Positions 1 through 7,106 are shown, numbered from the stretch's first letter. The stretch is 26,393 nucleotides of DNA from Methanobacteriota archaeon (GCA_024860865.1 JACRDV010000062.1:1-26393), one strand, 5' to 3'. Notes: generated by a model from the sequence alone, not told the origin. Numbers and translations are program-made.

Positions 1-79
1 TATAAGGATAAAACGAGAAAAACTTATAAGAAACAAATTCTATGAAAAGGCATTTGCTTCTAAATATTATGCTCATGAA

Positions 80-1303
80 ATGAAGATTAAATTTGAATCG
101 GGTGTTACCTTGCCCAATGATTCACAACCCAAGAGAGGAACTCTCCTTTCTTATATATTGGTAGGGATTGTTAGCAGTTTGATAGGCGGAGCTTTAGTCC
201 TTGGAATATTTGGATATTATTATGTCAGCAATATAGATCAAAAAATTACTGCCCTGCAAAAGAGCGTTGAAGGATTGAAAAGTCAAATAGTATTAGAAGG
301 AATCACGGGAGGTACGGATGAACAGACTATTATAAACGCCTATAATAAGGTTGCGCCATATGTTGTGCACAGTACTTCAACTGTTTTCACTAGGACTTTT
401 TTCATGGAGCTCGTTCCCATAGAGGGAGTTGGTTCTGGAGTAATTGTTAGCCCTGAAGGATATATTTTAACTAACGAACATGTAGTGAAAAATGCCGATT
501 CAGTTAGAGTTACTCTTACCGATGGAAAAGAGGTTTATGCAAGTTTAATTGGAACTGATTCAAAATCTGACATAGCTGTGATTAAAATTAATGGAACTGG
601 CTTTAATTTAAGCGCAGTTCCTTTAGGGAACTCTGATTTAGTTGTAGTAGGAATGCGCGCTATAGCAATCGGAAATCCATTTGGTCTAGATCGAACTGTA
701 ACTGTAGGAGTTGTTAGTGCTCTAAACCGATCTATGGAAACTGATGAAGGCGAAATAATCTCAGGTCTTATTCAAACAGATGCCCCAATTAACCCAGGAA
801 ATTCTGGAGGTCCTCTTGTAAATTCCCATGGAGAGGTTATTGGCATTAACACTGCCATTATTTCGCCAATTCGAGGATCTGTTGGAATCGGATTTGCTAT
901 TCCAATAAATAAAGCAAAGCAAGTTATGGATGAACTAATTCAAAAAGGAAAATATAAACCTGCTCAGCCTTGGTTGGGAATCTATGGCATCGACTTAACC
1001 CAAGATCTTAGTAAAGCTTTAGACTTACCTGTAAACGAGGGCGCTTTAATAACAGCTGTAGTTCCAAGTGGACCTGCTGATAAAGTTGGACTAAAAGGAG
1101 GAAAGGAACAAGTAATTATCGGCGGCCGAGTTGTTGCCATTGGTGGCGATGTGATAATTGAATTTAATGGCAAAAAAGTCAAGTCTATGAAAGATCTTAT
1201 TCAGTATATTAACGAACATAAGGTTGGAGATGAAATAGAAGTTAGCTATATTCGCGACGGAAAGAAAAACTTCACAAAAGTTACCTTAGGTAGGAAGCTC
1301 TAA
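80..1303 (+). CDS. HtrA/DegP-like membrane-anchored serine protease with one PDZ domain
   Basis: Trypsin-like serine protease of the HtrA/DegP family (407 aa), expected to act outside the membrane on misfolded secreted proteins. Seen: one N-terminal membrane segment (about residues 22-49) and a short heptad-like linker (52-72). The catalytic triad is complete: His134 in TNEHVVKNAD, Asp164 in SDIAVIKI and Ser242 in NPGNSGGPLV. A single C-terminal PDZ domain (about 295-405) follows, so the length fits one-PDZ family members. The ATG at 80 is chosen as the first Met, but the frame stays open back to base 2, so the true start could lie outside the window. The next gene on this strand is a mini-pilin, which fits an envelope-oriented neighbourhood. 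The family assignment is firm; the substrate is unknown. Confidence 0.93.
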   Translation: MKIKFESGVTLPNDSQPKRGTLLSYILVGIVSSLIGGALVLGIFGYYYVSNIDQKITALQKSVEGLKSQIVLEGITGGTDEQTIINAYNKVAPYVVHSTSTVFTRTFFMELVPIEGVGSGVIVSPEGYILTNEHVVKNADSVRVTLTDGKEVYASLIGTDSKSDIAVIKINGTGFNLSAVPLGNSDLVVVGMRAIAIGNPFGLDRTVTVGVVSALNRSMETDEGEIISGLIQTDAPINPGNSGGPLVNSHGEVIGINTAIISPIRGSVGIGFAIPINKAKQVMDELIQKGKYKPAQPWLGIYGIDLTQDLSKALDLPVNEGALITAVVPSGPADKVGLKGGKEQVIIGGRVVAIGGDVIIEFNGKKVKSMKDLIQYINEHKVGDEIEVSYIRDGKKNFTKVTLGRKL

Positions 1304-1391
1304 CTGTATACTCCAAAAAACTCGGCTTATATACAGGCGTATACACAAAAATTAAAATAAACAAATTTTATTTTTTAAATAGTGAAGTTTT

Positions 1392-1568
1392 ATGAAAATT
1401 TTGAATGATCAAAGTGGACAGGCTGCACTTGAATATATGTTAATGGTTGCTACAGCTTTAGCAATTGTATCAGTAGTCGTATCTAACCTCAGAGTTTACT
1501 CTGCAGCTGCTGCTCAGGTGGCAGTAAAAAAATTCCAGAATGCGACTAAATTAATTTATGAAATTTGA
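1392..1568 (+). CDS. mini type IV pilin-like protein with class III signal peptide
   Basis: A 58-aa protein with the archaeal class III signal peptide signature: a short charged head (MKILNDQSG), then QAALEYMLMVATALAIVSVVV. The Gln at +1, the Glu about five residues into the mature part and the hydrophobic helix are the hallmarks recognised by archaeal prepilin peptidase (PibD/FlaK/EppA type). The mature product would be a helix plus a short amphipathic tail. A GTGA Shine-Dalgarno-like site lies just upstream of the ATG. The gene sits 88 bases after the HtrA gene on the same strand. It is probably a minor pilin or pilin-like surface subunit; no other pilus gene is visible here. Confidence 0.8.
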   Translation: MKILNDQSGQAALEYMLMVATALAIVSVVVSNLRVYSAAAAQVAVKKFQNATKLIYEI

Positions 1569-1604
1569 TCATTTTTTCTAAATGTGTCTCATAGTCTAAC
1601 GCTT

Positions 1605-2516
1605 TTACTGGATAGGATAAGTAGGCATACCTGTTTTATCTAAAATTATTTTTGCTATTTCAATTGTTTTATTAATTATGGGTGTAGAGTCAGGTCCAAT
1701 CATAATTATAAATTTCTTGTTTGCCCAAATGGCGTGAATTGCATTACTGAAAAAAAAGCTACCGTAATAAACGTCATATCCATCTATACTAATTTCCCTT
1801 AGGGCACTAAGAGCAGACATATTTTTTACCACTTTTTCTGCTACCTCTGTGGATTTACATTCTAAAATATGAATAAAACCTGTGTTGTTGCTGCTATCCC
1901 TAATTCTAATAAATCTACCATCAGAAATAGTTGTATTTTTACCATATGCTATTGAAATAATTTCATCCATTCTCTCTTTAAACATTGAAACTTGTGTGTA
2001 GGCTCCAATTCCCTCCATTGTTATCCCAGATGGAAGTTCATCTCTAGCAATAACAAAGTCATTAACAGATTCTGGACCTTTCGCTCGCATTGCAACTACT
2101 TTCCTATTCTCAATATGGGTTCGCTTAGTTTGATCTCGATCTGAACCGGCCAATATTATTATTACCTGCCCAGTAACCCAGACGTTTGTCTTAACATACA
2201 TCTTGCGATTACCTCTAGTTCTGAGATAATTTTGTTCATCTGAGAACAAAGCCTGTCTAACGATATCCCCAGTGCCATTGTAAGCGTCCGGTCCACCTAA
2301 AATAATAATAAACTTCTCTGTTTGATAATTAGGAAAGTCTGCAGCTGTTATACGAATGACATCAATTCCTTGATTTCTTAAAAAGCCAAAGAAATCTAAA
2401 GCCATGTTATAATCAATTAGGTTTGATATTACAACAATTTTGGGTGCTGCGGCACTAGTGAGAGATGCGCCACAAAGCAAAAGTAAGGTTAGAGTAACAA
2501 AAACTGATTTTTGCAT
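1605..2516 (-). CDS. secreted S-layer-like protein
   Basis: A secreted protein of about 303 aa. The ATG at 2516 is chosen over a GTG at 2576 because it gives a clean Sec signal peptide (MQKSVFVTLTLLLLCGASLTSA) and lies 23-30 nt downstream of a TATA box. The mature N-terminus has alternating beta-strands and a segment ILGGPDAYNGTGDIVRQAL. That combination resembles the putative cell-wall-binding/S-layer domains of euryarchaeal and DPANN surface proteins. Several N-glycosylation sequons (NGT, NTT, NNT, NKT) are present. No enzymatic motif was found. It stands alone, divergent from the gene at 2615. The S-layer relation is inferred from motif style, not from a search. Confidence 0.6.
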   Translation of the reverse strand: MQKSVFVTLTLLLLCGASLTSAAAPKIVVISNLIDYNMALDFFGFLRNQGIDVIRITAADFPNYQTEKFIIILGGPDAYNGTGDIVRQALFSDEQNYLRTRGNRKMYVKTNVWVTGQVIIILAGSDRDQTKRTHIENRKVVAMRAKGPESVNDFVIARDELPSGITMEGIGAYTQVSMFKERMDEIISIAYGKNTTISDGRFIRIRDSSNNTGFIHILECKSTEVAEKVVKNMSALSALREISIDGYDVYYGSFFFSNAIHAIWANKKFIIMIGPDSTPIINKTIEIAKIILDKTGMPTYPIQ

Positions 2517-2538
2517 AAGAAATAGAATCTTCCCTATT

Positions 2539-2546
2539 AATATAAA
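2539..2546 (-). promoter_or_regulatory. TATA box for the S-layer-like gene
   Basis: On the minus strand the sequence TTTATATT lies 23-30 nt before the ATG at 2516. This spacing puts transcription initiation at or next to the start codon, as in leaderless archaeal transcripts, and it supports the choice of the 2516 start over 2576. Confidence 0.6.
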
Positions 2547-2614
2547 TTTTTTTAATTTTAATTGCTTGTCCGACACTAGTCTTAACTAAACTTAAATCGA
2601 TTCGGGATTAAATT

Positions 2615-2950
2615 ATGAATGCAAATTTCAATGGTGATATAGTGGGAAAGAAACCATTATGTTTTAAGCAGTACTCTAAACAATCATTTTTATATCCAGA
2701 AGTATGCGAACTATGCCACATTGTTGATGCATGTGAAAAAGCCGAGATAAATGAAAGAAAAAAGAAGTATCTTGTCGCAAGAGAAAAAGTATTAACAATG
2801 CTATTAGCATTATTTGGAGTCTTAACTTTTCTTCAATATTATCCCATAGCAGTATTTTTAGGGATGTTTGTAATGATGTACTGCTATGTCATGTATAAGA
2901 AAGGTTTGCATGTGAATTGGGAAACTAGCCGCATTAAAATGACTAAATAA
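2615..2950 (+). CDS. small two-helix membrane protein with N-terminal Cys cluster
   Basis: Protein of 111 aa, not recognised. The N-terminal half is soluble and carries Cys residues in the pattern C-x(n)-CELCHIVDAC, which could bind a metal. A charged linker (KAEINERKKKYLVAREK) follows, then two adjacent membrane helices (about residues 60-94), giving a hairpin topology. The C-terminus is short and basic. The start is an ATG shortly downstream of the T/A-rich stretch AACTTAAATC, a weak TATA candidate. It is divergent from the S-layer-like gene. A membrane-tethered zinc-binding regulator or adaptor is possible, but that is a guess from architecture. Confidence 0.6.
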   Translation: MNANFNGDIVGKKPLCFKQYSKQSFLYPEVCELCHIVDACEKAEINERKKKYLVAREKVLTMLLALFGVLTFLQYYPIAVFLGMFVMMYCYVMYKKGLHVNWETSRIKMTK

Positions 2951-3117
2951 AGTATTTTTAGAAACAGAGAAGTTTTTTGAAAAATTTTGGAAAAAGAAAA
3001 AATGGACGTGACACAAGCTAGTCTTTTTACTTTTACTGCATGTACTGGATTTGGATATAGTAAAACATTTAATCCAGTAAATAGACAAATAGAAACCGGC
3101 TAACAACCATTTTCTCT

Positions 3118-3165
3118 ATGATGAGGTGAACCTGCGTCTGAAATATGATGATTGCTTACCTCTGA
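3118..3165 (+). ncRNA. C/D box sRNA (2'-O-methylation guide)
   Basis: All four boxes occur in order with archaeal spacing: C box ATGATGA (3118-3124), D' CTGA (3138-3141), C' ATGATGA (3145-3151) and D CTGA (3162-3165). The spacers are 13 and 10 nt, with 3 nt between D' and C'. The flanks TTTCTC (upstream) and GAGGAAA (downstream) can form a short terminal stem. By the N+5 rule the D' guide (GGTGAACCTGCGT) would direct methylation to the A in ACGCAGGUUCACC, and the D guide (TTGCTTACCT) to the second A in AGGUAAGCAA. The first target resembles a tRNA T-arm; that is inference. The RNA would assemble with L7Ae, Nop5 and fibrillarin, none of which is in this window. It lies in a gene-free gap. Confidence 0.85.
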
Positions 3166-3195
3166 TGAGGAAATTTATCCACTTCTTTAAATGAC

Positions 3196-3306
3196 TTAAA
3201 AATCTATTTTGAATTTTTCTCTGGCAATTTCCTCTAATCTTTCTATTTCATTTTCCTAAAACCGATGTAGATTCCACCGAATTTCCCGCCAACCCAAGTC
3301 CTCTTT
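3196..3306 (-). pseudogene. frameshifted C-terminal remnant of the MTGPA-type small protein
   Basis: Two minus-strand frames together encode WVGGKFGGIYIGFRKMK and then NEIERLEEIAREKFKIDF followed by a stop. This matches the C-terminal half of the 80-aa protein at 4207-4449 (CAGKSGGVFLGLKKEMQKRA onward), allowing one frameshift near 3260. No start codon or N-terminal half is present, so it is a decayed paralogue or the 3' debris of a split copy. It lies directly downstream of the endonuclease frame. The alignment was made by eye. Confidence 0.55.
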
Positions 3307-3313
3307 TTTATGT

Positions 3314-4225
3314 TTAGGTAAATTCTTTTACTTTAGAAAGAACGCCAATTAAATCGCTTTTAATTTCATGTTCCCAAATGATTAGTGTTTTATATCCATA
3401 TCTACTAAAAAAATTTTTTCTATCGTTCTCTTCTTCAGCTTTATGGTAGAAATCTCCAAATAATTCGATAACTTTCTTTTGTCCATTGATATTAATGAAA
3501 TCAGGACACTTTCCATTAATTGAGATAGCCCCATCACCTACATATTTGTAAGGCAATCCTTCTTCACAGAGGATATATGAGAAGAATGATTCTAATCTAT
3601 TAGGTTTTTTGTACATCTTTTTCAACATTGTTTTGACAAAATTTTCATTTTTCCACTTTTCATGTAAAGTCTTGGATATTTTTTTCCTTGTTTCTTCTGA
3701 GCGCTTTTTATCTACTTTCTTTTTTGCTAGTTTCGCAACTCTTGAATCAGTTTCCTTGGTCAAACCTTTATTCCAAACTTTAGCAGTTTTATAGTATTCC
3801 TTAATCCACTTCTGCCATTTTTCAACATATTTTCTAACCCTCCCATCAGTTTTCGCAGTCAATCCCTTGTTCCATGGAGGATGGTTTTTACGATATTCTT
3901 TAAGGATTTCATGTAAACCTTTCTTCATAATGGTTAGACGTATCTTCTCTTTTGTCCCTTTAGACATGATTTTACCTTTCTTCTTTCTAGCCATCTTTGC
4001 AATTCTCTCATCCACTTCTTTAGTTAATCCTTTGTTCCAAACAACACGACCTTTAAGTGCTAATGATATCGCTTTTCTATGGTTTTCTGTAAGTTTCTTT
4101 CCTCTATGAGATTTTCTTAATTTTGATTTTATTTCTTCGGCTCTTATCTTACCATAAAACTCATCGTAGGTTCTGTCTTTTCTGGGTATACCATTTGGAT
4201 AACCTCTTAGCTTTTTTCTAACTTT
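3314..4225 (-). CDS. NUMOD3-repeat homing-type endonuclease with Vsr-like nuclease domain (start codon missing)
   Basis: The frame is open from 4225 to 3314 (about 303 codons). Three NUMOD3 DNA-binding repeats with the signature WNKGLTKE(T/V)D are spaced along the first two thirds. A Vsr/PD-(D/E)xK-like nuclease follows, with CPDF, then KKVIELFGDFYH, an Arg, and GYKTLIIWEHEI. This is the architecture of free-standing homing or mobile endonucleases. The first NUMOD3-type segment (GYPNGIPRK, then RTYDEFYGKIRAEEIKSKL) is encoded upstream of the GTG at 4015, and no ATG, GTG or TTG precedes it in frame. The 5' end overlaps the 3' end of the 80-aa gene in the -1 frame at an A6 run. It may therefore be a degenerate gene, start at 4015 in truncated form, or be reached by frameshifting. 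Confidence 0.75.
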   Translation of the reverse strand, partial: KVRKKLRGYPNGIPRKDRTYDEFYGKIRAEEIKSKLRKSHRGKKLTENHRKAISLALKGRVVWNKGLTKEVDERIAKMARKKKGKIMSKGTKEKIRLTIMKKGLHEILKEYRKNHPPWNKGLTAKTDGRVRKYVEKWQKWIKEYYKTAKVWNKGLTKETDSRVAKLAKKKVDKKRSEETRKKISKTLHEKWKNENFVKTMLKKMYKKPNRLESFFSYILCEEGLPYKYVGDGAISINGKCPDFININGQKKVIELFGDFYHKAEEENDRKNFFSRYGYKTLIIWEHEIKSDLIGVLSKVKEFT

Positions 4226-4449
4226 TTAATTAACTCTTGTGCCCTTTTTTGCATCTCTTTCTTAAGTCCTAAAAAAACACCGCCAGATTTACCAGCACAA
4301 AAAGTACTCTCATTTGGTTCAATTATTTCATTCAAATCTTTTTGTTCTATGTCTATGTGTATAACTTTGCTTCCAGTCAACGGATCTTCTTTGTGTATAT
4401 ATACAACAGCATTTTCTAGTCTGATTTTGCTTTTAGCTGGACCAGTCAT
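4207..4449 (-). CDS. small MTGPA-type protein of unknown function
   Basis: Protein of 80 aa, not recognised. It begins MTGPAKSKIRLENAVVYIHK, with alternating hydrophobic residues suggesting beta-strands. The middle is acidic, a CAGKSGGVFLGL turn follows, and the end is a basic amphipathic helix. It is paralogous to the 38-aa product at 4637-4753 (same MTGPA start and the same AVVYIH string) and to the remnant at 3196-3306. An AGGTG ribosome site lies about 8 nt before the ATG, and a TATA box lies 54-61 nt upstream. Its 3' end overlaps the endonuclease frame by 19 bases. The repeated small family next to an endonuclease suggests an accessory element rather than housekeeping. Confidence 0.65.
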   Translation of the reverse strand: MTGPAKSKIRLENAVVYIHKEDPLTGSKVIHIDIEQKDLNEIIEPNESTFCAGKSGGVFLGLKKEMQKRAQELIKKLEKS

Positions 4450-4502
4450 ATCTTCTACACCTCATATCCATTCTTATTCTTTCAAATAATTTCTATAAAT
4501 AA

Positions 4503-4510
4503 CTTATATA
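4503..4510 (-). promoter_or_regulatory. TATA box for the 80-aa gene
   Basis: On the minus strand GGTATATAAG has the archaeal TATA form. It is 54-61 nt before the ATG at 4449, so the transcript should carry a leader of roughly 30 nt, consistent with the GAGGTG ribosome-binding site seen before that start. Confidence 0.5.
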
Positions 4511-4636
4511 CCACTTTCGAGAGTGCACTTCCGATGGTTCCAGTAAAACTTGAAAGCAAATTTAAATTCTTTATTAAAATAATTTTCTCTAATCATCCAC
4601 TTCAAAAGGACTTTTAAACCAATGAAAAAATCCCTT

Positions 4637-4753
4637 TTAGTCGAATCTAAGGTGAATGTAAACTACTGCACCTTCTAACTTGGTTTTTTCCTCATCAGAG
4701 CTAAGATAAACCGTTGCATCTAATTTTAGTTTACCTTCAGCAGGTCCAGTCAT
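4637..4753 (-). CDS. 38-aa MTGPA-type microprotein, translationally coupled
   Basis: An ORF of 38 codons reading MTGPAEGKLKLDATVYLSSD and ending GAVVYIHLRFD. It shares the MTGPA start and the AVVYIH string with the 80-aa protein and resembles its N-terminal half only, so it may be a shortened paralogue. The ATG at 4751-4753 overlaps the TGA of the DNA glycosylase gene (ATGA), the classic arrangement for translational coupling. Conservation with the neighbouring gene is the main reason to believe it. Function unknown. Confidence 0.6.
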   Translation of the reverse strand: MTGPAEGKLKLDATVYLSSDEEKTKLEGAVVYIHLRFD

Positions 4754-5463
4754 TTTTTCACGCAATGTTTAGCTAGCTCGCATTTCGCGCATTTATTTTT
4801 CCTACAAAAATCTTTTCCAAGCCTCAGTAATGCCGCCTCAAAATCGGCAAAACTTTTGCCTTTGATTTCATTTGTTCTCCAGAATTCTTGTAACTCTAAA
4901 AGTATTCGCGCGCGTTCAATTTGTGTTTTGCCAGGTAGTTTAGTAAGTCCAAGATTGCGCGCTGTAAGAATGACTAACTCTTGTGGAAGTGGATTTGCTT
5001 TCTTCCAAATTCCTCTCAACTCACGAAGAAAAATATTAACAGTAACGTCTCCAATCCCCTTTCCCAAACCCTTGAGTTTCTTTTCTAAGTCAATTGAATT
5101 GATTGCTATATTATGAAGTTTATTTAAATCACCGTTATAATTTTCTTTAAGGTTTTTCATAACTTCGAGCAATTTGTCCGCAGTTTTAAAATCAAGTCTT
5201 ACATAAGAGCCTCTGTCTAATGTCTCGACTAATTTATCCCAACCAGCTTTGATAATTTTCTCAGCATTTAAAAGACCTTCTTTTCTGAATTCATGATAAG
5301 TTTTAAAGCAGATTATCTCTGGCATAGGAGCTCCGAACAAAATTGACGCTAGAAACCATTTAAAAATCTCAACAGAGCTCGTTTTCTTTAAATTAATCTC
5401 TAACTGAGCTGAAAAACAAGTTCCAAATTTTTGCATTAGGAGATTAAATGCCGCTTTTTTCAT
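4750..5463 (-). CDS. endonuclease III-like HhH-GPD DNA glycosylase with FeS loop
   Basis: A protein of about 237 aa of the helix-hairpin-helix DNA glycosylase superfamily (base excision repair). The HhH segment is GLGKGIGDVTVNIFLREL, and the C-terminus carries four Cys (C-x4-C-x2-C-x5-C) like the 4Fe-4S loop of Nth/MutY. The Lys of classical endonuclease III, normally just after the HhH glycines, is replaced by Asp (GIGDVT), so it is probably not a standard bifunctional Nth. It may be a monofunctional or divergent member. The ATG at 5463 is preferred over the upstream frame to 5511 because a TATA box lies 25-32 nt before it. It is divergent from the OB-fold gene, and the 38-aa gene is coupled to its stop. 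Confidence 0.75.
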   Translation of the reverse strand: MKKAAFNLLMQKFGTCFSAQLEINLKKTSSVEIFKWFLASILFGAPMPEIICFKTYHEFRKEGLLNAEKIIKAGWDKLVETLDRGSYVRLDFKTADKLLEVMKNLKENYNGDLNKLHNIAINSIDLEKKLKGLGKGIGDVTVNIFLRELRGIWKKANPLPQELVILTARNLGLTKLPGKTQIERARILLELQEFWRTNEIKGKSFADFEAALLRLGKDFCRKNKCAKCELAKHCVKK

Positions 5464-5481
5464 GTTGGACAGTTTTCTTCC

Positions 5482-5688
5482 TTGAGATATAAATACTTCA
5501 AAGAAACGCAAGATGAAAGCCTGCGGTTCGGGCTGGATCGTTCTTCAAATGTAGCTGTGATGCGGAACGGCAGATGGATGAAACCTAATCCGCTAAGCAA
5601 AAGAGGAGAGGTTGTAAGTGCCGAAAATGCAACAGAACCAAGAAACGCAAAGGTTATCAATGATGAGTGCAAATTATGTCCAGCTTAG
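5482..5688 (+). CDS. small unrecognised protein preceding the OB-fold gene (start uncertain)
   Basis: An open frame of up to 68 codons ending in DECKLCPA. The TTG at 5482 overlaps the TATA element, so the in-frame ATG at 5560 is a better start and would give 42 residues (MRNGRWMKPNPLSKRGEVV and onward). The protein is polar, with two Cys at the C-terminus (CKLC). It ends 10 bases before the next gene, inside whose strong ribosome site its stop lies, so it is probably the first cistron of that operon. No family recognised; a leader RNA instead of a gene is possible. Confidence 0.4.
   Translation: MRYKYFKETQDESLRFGLDRSSNVAVMRNGRWMKPNPLSKRGEVVSAENATEPRNAKVINDECKLCPA
5486..5496. promoter_or_regulatory. 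shared, possibly bidirectional TATA element
   Basis: The string GATATAAATAC reads as TATAAATA on the plus strand and TATTTATA on the minus strand. On the minus strand it sits 25-32 nt before the glycosylase ATG (5463). On the plus strand it could start transcription near 5520, toward the small ORF and OB-fold gene. The near-symmetric TATA suggests that one site serves both directions. Confidence 0.4.
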
Positions 5689-5698
5689 GAGGTTTTAA

Positions 5699-5986
5699 AT
5701 GAAAATATCACAGCTACAACCCGGAATGAAAAAGGTTACTGTAGATGTAAGCGTAGTTGACGTTGCTGAGCCAAGGGAATTCACTGGGCGCTTTGGGCCA
5801 GGAGTTCTACAAAACGTGATTGTAGAAGATGATACTGGACAGTGCAAACTCGTGCTCTGGGGGCAAGACGTTGGGTCTCTTAAAAAAGGCGATAAAGTTC
5901 GACTAGAGAATGGCTATACAAGCGAATTTCGAGGAGAACTGCAGATACAAAAGGGTAGATTTGGGCAACTCACTAAAGTCAAGTAA
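5699..5986 (+). CDS. OB-fold single-stranded nucleic-acid-binding protein
   Basis: A 95-aa single OB-fold protein like the short archaeal SSB/RPA-type and SOSS-B-like proteins. It starts with KISQLQPGMKKVTVDVSVVDV (strand 1). It then has the typical VIVEDDTGQCKLVLWG stretch and the LKKGDKVRLENGY and FRGELQIQKGRFG strands. It would coat ssDNA during replication or repair. The C-terminus is short and lacks the acidic tail of bacterial SSB. A strong AGGAGG site stands 7 nt before the ATG. Its divergent neighbour is a DNA glycosylase, so both genes concern DNA maintenance. Confidence 0.85.
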   Translation: MKISQLQPGMKKVTVDVSVVDVAEPREFTGRFGPGVLQNVIVEDDTGQCKLVLWGQDVGSLKKGDKVRLENGYTSEFRGELQIQKGRFGQLTKVK

Positions 5987-6034
5987 ATTGTAAATTTTTG
6001 TTGATGTAGTCATTTTCATTTTTCAAGAAGTTTT

Positions 6035-6148
6035 ATGAATCGAAGGGCATCTTCTTTCATCGAGATAGGGTATTTAGTCGGCAAAGGAAAAATTACAATG
6101 GAGAAAGTGGGTGGAAATTGGATTATTGAAAAGAAAAGCTCTCTATAA
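6035..6148 (+). CDS. 37-aa ORF, doubtful
   Basis: An ATG-initiated ORF (MNRRASSFIEIGYLVGKGKI, then a basic, beta-like tail) in the gap between the OB-fold and DUF72 genes. There is no clear ribosome site and no paralogue in the window. It could equally be a gene fragment. Otherwise I see nothing in 5987-6217. Confidence 0.2.
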   Translation: MNRRASSFIEIGYLVGKGKITMEKVGGNWIIEKKSSL

Positions 6149-6217
6149 ACTTTGGATTGAAAAGAAATGAATTCATCAGGAGCGTTAAATTTTTAAAAAA
6201 TTGTTATAAAATTAATT

Positions 6218-6958
6218 TTACTTTTCGACTAATCTCATGAATTCTTTTGCATTCTTATACATATACAAATTGTTAAAAAGTAGGTAAATCTCTATAGCCT
6301 TTAAATTATGTATTTTAGTAAGAAGTTCTTGCAATTCTTTCGAAGAATATTCATGATTATAATTAATTCGCCCTTTTTCATATTTTCCATGCAATCTAAA
6401 GTATGCAATTTTAGAGTTGCTAAACCAAGTAGCATCAGATGCAAAAATATCGACGCAATGAATTAGATTAAATTTTTTACAAATATTTTTTACTACAGTT
6501 TTTTCCCACCCTCTTGGTTCCCAAGCGATTTTTATTTTATTTCTTTTGATTTTCGAAAAGAATTTTTCTGCATTTTTTATATTTTCTTCTGTTTGTTTAA
6601 AGCTAGCTGGGCACTGAATTAGGCAAATGTCTGCTCTTAAAATTTCGCAGATTTCTGTTGTTTTCTTCCAGGCGTCAGAGACTTGTTTTGTTGGTCTTAA
6701 AAATCCATACTTGTCAATATCCTCCGGTTCAAGTTTGATTCCAACTTTTTTCCAAGTTGGACTTGTTCCAGGGTGAGTTATACCTTGCCATGATTTTACG
6801 CAAAATTTAAAATCCGTTGGTGCTTGCTCTCTCCATTTTTGAGCCGTTTCAAGTCTAGGAAGTTTATAAAAGGTTGACTGGATCTCAACAACATTGAAAG
6901 TTTTAAAATATTCTTTCATATTTACTGCGAATCCACAACAACCAACATACATTCGCAT
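6218..6958 (-). CDS. DUF72 family protein (YecE-like)
   Basis: A 246-aa TIM-barrel-like DUF72 protein. Seen: N-terminal MYVGCCGFA, then FNVVEIQSTFYKLP and WREQAPTDFKFCVKSWQGITHP. Further on are ICLIQCPASFKQTEENIKN, AWEPRGW, CVDIFASD and YFRLHGKYEKGRINYNHEYS. All of these match the DUF72 pattern. The length is typical. The biochemical role of the family is not established. A TATA box 27-36 nt before the ATG suggests a leaderless monocistronic transcript. Confidence 0.92.
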   Translation of the reverse strand: MRMYVGCCGFAVNMKEYFKTFNVVEIQSTFYKLPRLETAQKWREQAPTDFKFCVKSWQGITHPGTSPTWKKVGIKLEPEDIDKYGFLRPTKQVSDAWKKTTEICEILRADICLIQCPASFKQTEENIKNAEKFFSKIKRNKIKIAWEPRGWEKTVVKNICKKFNLIHCVDIFASDATWFSNSKIAYFRLHGKYEKGRINYNHEYSSKELQELLTKIHNLKAIEIYLLFNNLYMYKNAKEFMRLVEK

Positions 6959-6984
6959 ATTTTTATCATAACTTTTAGACTATT

Positions 6985-6994
6985 TATTTTTATA
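6985..6994 (-). promoter_or_regulatory. TATA box for the DUF72 gene
   Basis: Minus-strand TATAAAAATA lies 27-36 nt before the ATG at 6958, at the position expected for a leaderless or very short-leader archaeal transcript. Confidence 0.55.
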
Positions 6995-7106
6995 CGTTTT
7001 TCTTTTTCTATATTCGTCTTTCATGTGGTTGGAAAATTTCCTTACTTGTCAAATCCACAAGTCATTGCATTTAACTTTAATGCTCATTGAAAATTTCTTA
7101 ATCAAC

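Noticed and set aside
3002-3106. 34-codon plus-strand ORF just before the C/D box sRNA
   Set aside because: Poly-A leader only, no ribosome site, no motif; too short to support.
3125-3136. Guide sequence GGTGAACCTGCG identical to a conserved stretch near the 3' end of small-subunit rRNA
   Set aside because: The identity is in the sense direction, so the guide cannot pair with that rRNA; treated as coincidence.
4015-4015. GTG at 4013-4015 as a confident start for the endonuclease
   Set aside because: Clear NUMOD3-type sequence continues upstream in frame, so this GTG would discard a conserved repeat.
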